A stretch of DNA of 46,311 nucleotides from assembly GCA_963707015.1 (NCBI GenBank), contig CAVPOO010000011.1, forward strand, positions 1 to 46,311, written 5' to 3'. A model generated the notes under the pieces. It searched no databases. It was not told where the DNA came from and saw nothing but the letters and a program-made list of their open reading frames with translations. Below, piece by piece: positions 1 through 6,878 of this stretch; positions within the stretch are counted from its first letter, which is position 1; every line of letters begins with the position of its first letter. This DNA is from CAVPOO01 sp963707015. GTDB taxonomy: Bacteria > Pseudomonadota > Gammaproteobacteria > Thiohalobacterales > Thiohalobacteraceae. The translations under genes and the position numbers were made by a program.

Positions 1-320
1 TACTTGCCGTTCAGCTTGCATGCTTTAGACGTTGTCAGACGCACTTTTTACAGGCACGAAAAGGTAGCTTACTGCGACGGAAGTCATGTTTTGATTTTGA
101 CATGGGTTTGCAACAGATTGCCCGTACCCCTGCTGGTGCCGCGCCTGATTATGTGTCGCGTATTTAATGAAAAGCGCATATGCCGGACATCCACATTCTT
201 AACTGCACTAATCATCTTGGCATGTCTGTCGTTGCCTGTAAAAGCTAACCTGGATAGTAGATTTAATCTGTAGCGACCGTGTCTTCCAGGGCAGCAGTGT
301 AAGTCAAGCATAGCAACACA
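1..320. other. AT-rich stretch, no recognisable gene
   Basis: No convincing gene is seen in these 320 bases. A rightward reading frame ending at 273 contains a short signal-peptide-like hydrophobic run (about 200-250) but stops nine residues later, so it could be a broken secreted-protein start or chance. Base composition is clearly lower in GC than in the core genes to the right, as in the neighbouring gene at 321-887. Confidence 0.5.
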
Positions 321-887
321 TTACTGATTAAGGCGTTCAAATATGCGCTTTCGGATCGCCCGTTCTTCTTCTGCGGAAATTAGCTTGTCATCAAGAAGCT
401 CGTTCAATACCTTAAGTTGTCGCAAACGGCGTTCGGAAAAAGGTTCCGGTATCGATGTGGCAGATTGTTTAGATTTTCGGATCGCTTGTGGTTTCCCAAC
501 GGCTTCCACATTTACAACGGGGGTTGATTGCGTACAGTCCAGCTGAATGTCGAGACCGCGCTTAATATCATCTATCGTTACGCGTCGAGTGATTGTCTTG
601 CAGCCTGACTTACTGATAATAACTTTACCGTACAAGTCTACTTTCGCATCAGGATAGGTGTTGGGATAGATATCTCTCTCTGTAATACTGAGCGGCGTAA
701 CCCCAAGCCTGCCAACAATAGTGCTTACTGCCGCTCCGGCTGGTGTAGACTCAATACGAATGCGCTGAATCTTTGCTTCTTCTGTATGGCCAGTCGTTAC
801 ATTGAACATGGCACTTATCAGTGCGAGCAGAATGCTCAACACACGACCAGCCGGAATTCGGCGGGAATGTTGGGTACGCATGCTCAT
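321..887 (-). CDS. Secreted protein with PEGA-like domain and C-terminal SHOCT-like helix
   Basis: 188 residues. An N-terminal hydrophobic segment (about residues 15-34) ending near GHTEEA looks like a signal peptide, so the product is probably periplasmic. Residues about 40-118 resemble a PEGA domain: IRIESTPAGAAVST followed by GVTPLSI, the usual pattern of a surface-layer-like beta domain. The last ~35 residues (RRLRQLKVLNELLDDKLIS then EEE) match the short SHOCT-type pattern of a helical tail that reads 'L..L..L.D.G.IT..E'. It starts 8 bases after the cytochrome-porin gene ends, so the two are probably one transcript. Domain calls are by eye; function is unknown. GC is lower than in the nuo genes, consistent with transfer. 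Confidence 0.6.
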   Translation of the reverse strand: MSMRTQHSRRIPAGRVLSILLALISAMFNVTTGHTEEAKIQRIRIESTPAGAAVSTIVGRLGVTPLSITERDIYPNTYPDAKVDLYGKVIISKSGCKTITRRVTIDDIKRGLDIQLDCTQSTPVVNVEAVGKPQAIRKSKQSATSIPEPFSERRLRQLKVLNELLDDKLISAEEERAIRKRIFERLNQ

Positions 888-895
888 ATTCTGCG

Positions 896-2185
896 CTAAT
901 AAGCGGCATCGAATCCGAACAGAATATAATGCTCCTTTGTCAGGTGTCCGGTGTAATAGCTTCCTTTCTGGGAATCCTTGCCGAGGAAATCGACATTGAC
1001 TTCGGCAATGCCTTTGACGTTGCGCATGAAATAGTAGGAGGCGGTCAATGATAAACTGTTGATATCGATGCCTTCGTAAATCGTATCTGTGTTACTCAGG
1101 TCATCGGCGTCCGCATAATTATACAGTGCCGAAAATGCCCAGAAGTCATTCGGGATATAATCCACTCCCAGGAACCCACCCCACCAGTTGTAATCCTTGT
1201 TTTTATCCAGAAAACCATCCCACGAATTCCACAGAAGCTGGGCATACCAATAGGTCTTGCCTTGCAAGTCGCCGGAAATATCCACTCCCACGATTCGTTT
1301 GTTGGTGTTTCTACCTCCACTATCGAGACCCGCGGCACCGGTTGCATTGGCCTGTTCTCCCGAAAGCCCAAACAGACCGACTGATGCAGGTCCTATATCT
1401 GTGCCAATGCGTCCGAAGATGCTCTTGCCGCTGTTGTTGTCGAACATCTTGTCGGGGCGTCTGTATCCCGGACTATTGATATCGAAGTTCTCGTCGATGC
1501 CGTTGCCGTTAACCAAGCCAAGACCAAGATCGAAATTGCCGAAACTGCGATCGAATAATGCCCCTCGGTCATAGGTGATGCCTGCCATGCGATAGACCAT
1601 ATAATCCTGAAAGGGCAGCCGTAGTTCCCGAGCGAACATGAGATCGGATATCTGGAACTGGCCGAGTTGCATGCCCACGCCGCTGCCAAACAAATCATCG
1701 TGCCTGAACCAGGCATCTTCAATGGTGGTCTCACCATTATTGCCTTTCTCGGCAAAGATGCCATAAAAGTAATAAGTTATGTGTTCGCTAAGAGGCGCGC
1801 TGGACAATAGCTTGACAAGGTAAGGTGACTGAAAATCAGAGCTCGACTGCTCGGTATCACCGGTAACCGGGTCAATCGACTTCCCCTTTCTTGCTTGTGC
1901 ATAGGCCTGCGCCCGGATGGCAAGAGGAGCAGAAGACGGCAATGCCAGACGGTCGTCACCTGTCTGTACGGTGTTATCCCGCCAGTTTGGCAACCTCATA
2001 TTGTTATCGCGAAAGTATTCGCCAAACTGGTTGAGTCGAGGATAGGCCGAGTGACAGGCCACGCAACTCATGCTGTATTTTCGCGCAAATACAGGCATCG
2101 CCTCAGAGGCTGGCGGCAGCGCTAGCTGTAACAACAGGAAAACAACCGCGACAGTATAGATTCGGTACTTCATACAAAGCATCAT
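896..2185 (-). CDS. Cyc2-like fused monoheme cytochrome c / outer-membrane porin
   Basis: 429 residues from the chosen start. The ATG at 2185 sits six bases after a strong AAGGAGGAGG; a longer frame would translate this ribosome-binding site. A signal peptide ends near residue 29 (ASEA), followed by FARKYSMSCVACH with the heme-binding CVACH at about 41-45 and a conserved YPRLNQFGEYFR. The remainder is rich in alternating polar/aromatic strands, with many Gly, Asn and Asp turns, and ends in a terminal Tyr, as expected of an outer-membrane beta-barrel. This architecture (single heme plug plus ~400-residue barrel) is that of the Cyc2 group, some members of which oxidise Fe(II) at the cell surface. 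The motif here (FARKY...S.. PRLN) differs from the canonical FARQTG form, so it may be a related but uncharacterised clade. Probably co-transcribed with the PEGA protein downstream. Confidence 0.7.
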   Translation of the reverse strand: MMLCMKYRIYTVAVVFLLLQLALPPASEAMPVFARKYSMSCVACHSAYPRLNQFGEYFRDNNMRLPNWRDNTVQTGDDRLALPSSAPLAIRAQAYAQARKGKSIDPVTGDTEQSSSDFQSPYLVKLLSSAPLSEHITYYFYGIFAEKGNNGETTIEDAWFRHDDLFGSGVGMQLGQFQISDLMFARELRLPFQDYMVYRMAGITYDRGALFDRSFGNFDLGLGLVNGNGIDENFDINSPGYRRPDKMFDNNSGKSIFGRIGTDIGPASVGLFGLSGEQANATGAAGLDSGGRNTNKRIVGVDISGDLQGKTYWYAQLLWNSWDGFLDKNKDYNWWGGFLGVDYIPNDFWAFSALYNYADADDLSNTDTIYEGIDINSLSLTASYYFMRNVKGIAEVNVDFLGKDSQKGSYYTGHLTKEHYILFGFDAAY

Positions 2186-2660
2186 GATCCTCCTCCTTAT
2201 CAAGTGCCTGTGAATAGTTGAGCCAGGCCGCGCCGTTGTTCAACAACTGGTGTTGTCGCCCCCAAACAGCCCACACGGGCTGTTCAGCATTGAATCGCCA
2301 AACGCATTGTTAATGTAGCCGGGAAGCCAATTACCAATTAGATTTTAGATTGTTCTGCATTGTATTCTTGGCTGCCCTAGGCCGTGCACATTTCGCACTC
2401 TAAGCCGGCCTCATCTCGTGGCTCGGCGAGGTAGCTGTTGCCCGTGTCGCGCATCGTCGAAGTTCGTCTATCGAGAGCATTCCGGCGCCCGGGTCAGGGC
2501 ACATTGGGCCACTACAACAAATGGCCGCGCCTATCAGGCGAAAATGTGGTTTGCCCCCGTGGCCTGCAGAAGGACCAAGCTCGAGGCATCTGAACTCTTC
2601 GATAAGAAACTCAGGGTTTCTATTCCTTCAAAGCGTGGCCCGGCCGCCCTGCGTGCGGAC
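2186..2660. other. Intergenic region upstream of the cytochrome-porin gene
   Basis: No gene is recognised in this 475-base spacer. It holds an 8-bp hairpin (AACAGCCC / GGGCTGTT, 2265-2284, 4-base loop) without a T-run, and a 13-base palindrome GTTGTTCAACAAC at 2235-2247 that could be an operator of the leftward cytochrome-porin gene. The AT-rich part (2310-2370) is the likely promoter area, but I cannot assign a convincing -35/-10 pair. A rightward frame across 2418-2855 is antisense to the repeat protein and looks non-coding. Confidence 0.4.
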
Positions 2661-2999
2661 TTACTGCGCGTCCTGGTGCAGGCGATCCTGATCTCGGATC
2701 TGATCCTGATCTTGATCCTGGTCTTTCAACTGATCGCGGTCCTGATCCCGGTCTTGGAGCTGATCCGGATCCTGGTGCAGCCGGTCCTGGTCTTGGAGTC
2801 GGTCTCGATCCTGGTCTCCGAGGATATCCGTTACATCCGTCCCCGTTTTGCTTGACGTACTGCCGGTCTGCCCACTGCCAACCGGGCCCGCTGCTCCCGC
2901 TCCGCCGGCAGTGCCACCCCCCTTACCGCTTCCGGCCAGGGCGCTGGCCCCGAACAGGACAAGAAGTACTACAGCCGCTAAACTGATGGTCCTACGCAT
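2661..2999 (-). CDS. Small secreted Asp/Gln/Arg-repeat protein
   Basis: 112 residues. The ATG at 2999 was preferred over an upstream TTG because GGAG lies seven bases before it. The first ~22 residues (MRRTISLAAVVLLVLFGAS...ALA) form a clear signal peptide. A Gly/Thr/Ser-rich linker follows (about 23-58), then a ~50-residue tail of near repeats built from DQDR, DQDQ and DRLHQD. The underlying DNA is itself repetitive (gatcctgatc/ctggtc units, 2690-2830), so the length probably varies between strains. The tail is very hydrophilic and charged, with Leu or Ile every 6-10 residues. I do not recognise a characterised family; a cell-surface or metal-binding role is only a guess. Confidence 0.6.
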   Translation of the reverse strand: MRRTISLAAVVLLVLFGASALAGSGKGGGTAGGAGAAGPVGSGQTGSTSSKTGTDVTDILGDQDRDRLQDQDRLHQDPDQLQDRDQDRDQLKDQDQDQDQIRDQDRLHQDAQ

Positions 3000-3188
3000 T
3001 GTCAAACTCCTATTGATATGAATCTGCTACTGGAAAGTTCTTGCGCCGAGGCATGAGACCTGCAAGCCAGCCCCGGCAGCCACGTGTATAACACAGGGCG
3101 TGTGACCGGAGGATGACGTAGATCAACCCGCATTAGTTTTCGACAAACACACGTGTCGAGGCCCTGCCCGGGCGTGGGCGCTAACAAA

Positions 3189-3295
3189 GCCATGCGGGCG
3201 CAGTGCGCCGCCGAGGGCAAGGTATTGCCGGATTACGTCCGGCGGGAATTCGGGGATTACCTCAAATGCGGCCGCCTGAAGCGCGAAATGATGCC
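3189..3295 (+). pseudogene. Remnant of IS91-type transposase (zinc-binding N-terminal part)
   Basis: The rightward frame reads AQCAAEGKVLPDYVRREF then GDYLKCGRL. This closely resembles the N-terminal region of IS91-family transposases just before the zinc-binding cysteines. The similarity stops abruptly after CGRLK, where an intact protein would continue with HGFLRVRC and the Cys motif, and nothing of the catalytic domain is visible. It is therefore a short relic, not a working gene. The family call is from memory of the motif. Confidence 0.5.
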
Positions 3296-3591
3296 CGCCC
3301 GCGAATGTCGGCTATCCACTGCGGTCCAGACACTCAATCCAAGACGCCGAACTTCGGGCTTGGGTCGATGGACTCATCCGAGCACATCACTCGGGATTTG
3401 CTCAAGGTAACGGCTTGGTGCGGCCAACTCAGGACCTACACACAAACAGCGGCGTAGCGGCGCCCTTCCCCGCGATTTAGTGATAGCCCGGCGCGGTGTT
3501 GGAGCCGCTCCGACAAGATACGCAAGTACCCCCTTCCCGGCCTGAATTGAAAAACGCCAGCCAATGAAAGGGCAGCGGGTCCAGAAAAGCA

Positions 3592-3624
3592 AAAAGCCCA
3601 AGTGAGGGAGTCACTTGGGCTTTT
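3592..3624 (-). terminator. Rho-independent terminator of tRNA-fMet
   Basis: A perfect inverted repeat AGCCCAAGTGA / TCACTTGGGCT with a 5-base loop, flanked by A-runs and T-runs on both sides. Read leftward it follows the tRNA 3' end by about ten bases and is followed by TTTTTGCTTTT. The A/T symmetry means it could also stop rightward transcription. Confidence 0.85.
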
Positions 3625-3633
3625 CTTAACAAG

Positions 3634-3710
3634 TGGTAGCGGGGGCAGGATTTGAACCTGCGACCTTCGGGTTATGAGCCCGACGAGCTGCCAGACTGCT
3701 CCACCCCGCA
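3634..3710 (-). tRNA. Initiator tRNA-Met (CAU)
   Basis: 77 bases with encoded CCA. Anticodon loop CUCAUAA lies on a stem with three consecutive G-C pairs (GGG/CCC), the hallmark of bacterial initiator tRNA. D arm GGAGCAGUCUGGCAGCUC and T arm GGUUCAAAUCC are normal. The first base pair is U1:U72, where the common form has the C1:A72 mismatch; both leave the end unpaired as formylation requires. It lies 151 bases downstream of nuoN on the same strand and may be processed from the end of the nuo transcript. Confidence 0.95.
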
Positions 3711-3861
3711 ATTGGAGAGCGAGGGATTCTAACGGGACTCGCGGGCGAGCGCAACCCCCTGCCCGTTGCGCAGGGCGTGTGGATTGCCGAGATCTGGTTC
3801 AGGCCGGCAAACGGCGGCCCGACTCCCCTGCCCCGCCCGGTTGCCGTATATCCGCCCGCCC

Positions 3862-5301
3862 TCAGGCGAAGGCGGCCGTGCAGAGCGCCATCAGGCCGCC
3901 GGGGAAAACCCCCAGCATCAGTACGGCCAGGGCGTTGATGCTGAGGGTGATCTGCATGTCGGTGCCACAGGCCAGCGACACCTCCTCCGTGGGTTTGTCG
4001 AAATACATCAGCTTGACCACGCGCAGGTAGTAGAAGGCGCCGATGATGGAGAAGAACACCGCCAGCAGCGCCAGCCACAGCATATCCACCTCGATGACCG
4101 CCTGCAGGACGGCCAGCTTGGCGTAGAAACCGACGGTCGGCGGCACACCCGCCATGGAAAACATGATGATCATCATCATCGCCGCGAACCAGGGATTGCG
4201 GTCGTTGAGGCCCTTGAAATCATCGATCTGGTCGGCCTCGAAACCGGCACGGCTGAGCAGGATGATCATGCCGAAGCCACCCAGCGCCATCAGCGCGTAG
4301 GTCAGGGTGTAGAACATGCCGGACGAATAGCCCTGTGGTGTCCCGGCCAGCACCCCGAGCAGCAGGAAGCCGACATGCGAGATGGTCGAGTAGGCCAGCA
4401 TGCGCTTGATATTGGTCTGCGCGATCGCCACGACATTCCCGATTGCGATCGACAGCATGGCGAGGATGGCCAGCATCGCGCCCCAGTCGACCTGCAGCCC
4501 GCCGAGAGACTCCTGCAGGAGCCGGATGGCGATGGCAAAGGCGGCGAGCTTGGGCGCAGTACCGATAAACAGGGTGACGGGCGTCGGCGCACCCTGATAC
4601 ACATCCGGGATCCACATATGGAAAGGTACCGCACCGAACTTGAAGGCCAGCCCGAGCACGATAAAGGAGAGCGCAAAACCCAGCGGCACCTGGTTGCCGC
4701 CCCCCTGCCCGGCAATGAACTGGCCGATGCCGGCAATGTCCAGCGTGCCGGACAGACCGTAGAGGATGGACATGCCGTAGAGCAGCATGCCGGAGGCCAG
4801 GGCCCCGAGCACGAAGTACTTCATCGCCGCCTCGGAGGCATCCGCGGAGTCGCGGTCGAACGCGACCAGGGCATACAGCGAAAGCGACAGCAGTTCCAGC
4901 CCCAGATAGACCGTCAACAGGCTGTGCGCCGATATCATCACCATCATGCCCAGCACCGCGAACAGGCCGAGCACATAGAATTCACCCTTGAACAGCGAAC
5001 GCTCCCGCAGGTAGTCGCGCGAATACACGAAGGCACCGAACACCACGGCCAGCATGAACAGCTTGAGGACCTGGGCCATGGGGTCGGAGACAAAGGTCCC
5101 GTAGAACGCCACCAGGCGACCCTCGTGACCGACGGCCAGCACCGCGATGAAGGTCATGAGCAGCGACACCTGCGCCAGCAGGAAGGTCAGGATGCGATTC
5201 GACTCACGCACGAAAAGGTCCGCGACCAGGACGACGCAGGCCATGCTGAGCAGAACCATCTCCGGCGCGGCGGGCATGAATTCAGAGGGCGTTAGAGTCA
5301 T
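3862..5301 (-). CDS. nuoN: NADH-quinone oxidoreductase subunit N
   Basis: 479 residues of mostly hydrophobic sequence, about 14 membrane helices, of the antiporter-like subunit type (proton-conducting antiporter family shared with NuoL and NuoM). Typical stretches are KFGAVPFHMWIPDVYQGAP and ISHVGFLLLGVLAG, with the conserved Lys and Glu residues of the proton channel. It is the last gene of the complex I operon, 30 bases after nuoM, followed by tRNA-fMet. It takes part in quinone-coupled proton pumping in the inner membrane. Length and start are ordinary. Confidence 0.97.
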   Translation of the reverse strand: MTLTPSEFMPAAPEMVLLSMACVVLVADLFVRESNRILTFLLAQVSLLMTFIAVLAVGHEGRLVAFYGTFVSDPMAQVLKLFMLAVVFGAFVYSRDYLRERSLFKGEFYVLGLFAVLGMMVMISAHSLLTVYLGLELLSLSLYALVAFDRDSADASEAAMKYFVLGALASGMLLYGMSILYGLSGTLDIAGIGQFIAGQGGGNQVPLGFALSFIVLGLAFKFGAVPFHMWIPDVYQGAPTPVTLFIGTAPKLAAFAIAIRLLQESLGGLQVDWGAMLAILAMLSIAIGNVVAIAQTNIKRMLAYSTISHVGFLLLGVLAGTPQGYSSGMFYTLTYALMALGGFGMIILLSRAGFEADQIDDFKGLNDRNPWFAAMMMIIMFSMAGVPPTVGFYAKLAVLQAVIEVDMLWLALLAVFFSIIGAFYYLRVVKLMYFDKPTEEVSLACGTDMQITLSINALAVLMLGVFPGGLMALCTAAFA

Positions 5302-5331
5302 GACTGACAGGGTTTCCTTTCCGCCAAGGGC

Positions 5332-6846
5332 TCAGAGCTTGGATACGGCCACGTGCGCCAGCAGGTTTTCCAGGGTCGCGTGCATCACGTCCACGATCGG
5401 CGCAGGCCAGATCCCGAACAGCAGCACCACCGCGGCCAGGGTGCCAAGGATTACGAACTCGCGACGGTTCAGGTCCTCGAGCTTTGCCACATTCTCGTTG
5501 GCGACTTCCCCGAAGATGACGCGCTTGACCAGCCACAGGCTGAAGGCCGCCGCCAGGATCAGGGTGGTGGCGGCGAGAAACGCGTACCAGACATTGGCCT
5601 TGAAACTCGCCAGGATCACCATCAGCTCGCCGACGAAGCCGGAGGTGCCCGGCAGGCCGCAGTTGGCCAGCGCAAACAGGACCATGAAGCTTGCGAAAAC
5701 CGGCATGGTGTTCACCACGCCACCGTAGGCGGCGATCTCGCGGCTGTGGACGCGGTCATAGAGCACCCCCACGCAGAGGAACAGGGCCGCCGAGATGAAG
5801 CCATGCGAGATCATCTGCACCATGCCGCCCTCCATCCCGAGTATCGCCCCCTGGGCCCCATCGGCGCGGTTGAGCATCGCGAATATGATGAAGAAGCCGA
5901 GGGTGGCGAAGCCCATGTGCGCAATCGACGAGTAGGCAATCAGCTTTTTCATGTCTTCCTGCACGATTGCCACGAAGCCGATATAGACGATGGCGATCAG
6001 CGACAGCGCGATCACCAGCCAGTCCAGTTCGTGACTGGCGTCCGGGGTGATCGGCAGGCTGAAGCGCAGGAAGCCGTAGCCGCCGATCTTCAGCATGATG
6101 GCCGCCAGAATAACCGACCCGCCGGTCGGCGCCTCGACATGCGCATCCGGCAGCCAGGTGTGGACCGGCCACATGGGGACCTTGACGGCGAACGCCAGCA
6201 GGAAGGCCAGGAAGATCAGGATCTGCTCAGTCAGTCCCAGCTTGAGGCCGTGGAAGTCGAGGATGCCGAAGCTGCCCGACTGGTAGTACATGTAGATCAG
6301 CGCCACCAGCATGAACACCGATCCCATGAAGGTGTACAGGAAGAACTTGATGGTCGCATACACCCGGCGCGGCCCGCCCCAGATGCCGATGATCAGAAAC
6401 ATCGGCACCAGCATGGCCTCCCAGAACACGTAAAAGAGCACCGCATCCAGGGCCGCGAACACCCCGATCATCAGTCCTTCCATGATCAGAAAGGCCGCCA
6501 TGTACTGGGCGGTCTTGTACTTGATCACCTCCCATCCGGCCAGCACCACCAGCGGTGTGGTAAAGGTAGTCAGCAGAATCAGCGGCATCGAGATGCCGTC
6601 GACACCCAGATGGTAATTGGCGTTGAAGGCGGCGATCCAGGGGCTGAGCTCGACGAACTGCATGTCGGCCGTGGCCGTGTCGAACCAGGTGTAGAGCGGG
6701 ATACTCAGCAGGAACGTCAGCACCGAGACGATCAATGCCACGCTGCGTCCGCCCCAGGGCTCGCGGTCGCCCACCGCCAGCGCGCCCAGGCCGCCGAGAA
6801 TCGGCAACCAGATCAGTATGCTCAGCAGGGGCAGATCTAACTGCAT
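5332..6846 (-). CDS. nuoM: NADH-quinone oxidoreductase subunit M
   Basis: 504 residues, about 14 membrane helices. Recognised by NYHLGVDGISMPLILLTTF near residue 75, VKVPMWPVHTWLPDAHVEAP near 220 and AYSSIAHMGFATLG near 310. These mark an antiporter-like proton channel of the complex I membrane arm, between NuoL and NuoN. Gene order L-M-N is kept, with 32 bases from nuoL. Nothing unusual in length. Confidence 0.97.
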   Translation of the reverse strand: MQLDLPLLSILIWLPILGGLGALAVGDREPWGGRSVALIVSVLTFLLSIPLYTWFDTATADMQFVELSPWIAAFNANYHLGVDGISMPLILLTTFTTPLVVLAGWEVIKYKTAQYMAAFLIMEGLMIGVFAALDAVLFYVFWEAMLVPMFLIIGIWGGPRRVYATIKFFLYTFMGSVFMLVALIYMYYQSGSFGILDFHGLKLGLTEQILIFLAFLLAFAVKVPMWPVHTWLPDAHVEAPTGGSVILAAIMLKIGGYGFLRFSLPITPDASHELDWLVIALSLIAIVYIGFVAIVQEDMKKLIAYSSIAHMGFATLGFFIIFAMLNRADGAQGAILGMEGGMVQMISHGFISAALFLCVGVLYDRVHSREIAAYGGVVNTMPVFASFMVLFALANCGLPGTSGFVGELMVILASFKANVWYAFLAATTLILAAAFSLWLVKRVIFGEVANENVAKLEDLNRREFVILGTLAAVVLLFGIWPAPIVDVMHATLENLLAHVAVSKL

Positions 6847-6878
6847 CTAGTAAGTCCTTTGCGGATTGCCGTGCCGGC

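Larger units (their letters stand above)
3000..3633. other. Degenerate accessory spacer between repeat protein and tRNA-fMet
   Basis: No intact gene. It contains a transposase fragment (about 3189-3295), a possible FNR/Dnr-type site (TTGATCTACGTCAT on the minus strand, 3113-3126), and at its right edge the terminator of the tRNA gene. The stretch 3300-3590 shows no recognisable gene. Confidence 0.5.

Noticed and set aside
4..273. Rightward frame of 89 codons with a hydrophobic run near its end.
   Set aside because: Only a few residues follow the hydrophobic run, the start is a TTG without a ribosome-binding site and no similarity is recognised; treated as non-coding or decayed.
2690..2830. 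Short tandem DNA repeats resembling a CRISPR array.
   Set aside because: Units are 6-12 bases without uniform spacers and are in frame with a repeat protein.
2418..2855. Rightward frame with a repetitive hydrophobic Leu/Ile-rich C-terminal part.
   Set aside because: The repetitive part is the antisense of the Asp-Gln-Arg repeats, and the leftward frame has a signal peptide and a ribosome-binding site.
3436..3711. Leftward frame across the tRNA-Met gene.
   Set aside because: It translates the tRNA and its terminator (RRSQVQILPP is the typical artefact of reading a tRNA T arm).
3766..5295. Long rightward reading frame opposite nuoN (and similar ones opposite nuoM 5353-6840, nuoL, nuoG, nuoD, carB).
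   Set aside because: These are rich in His, Gln, Asp and Arg, as expected from the reverse complement of GC-rich membrane or enzyme genes; they have no family resemblance and no credible ribosome-binding sites, and the opposite strand holds clear complex I genes.
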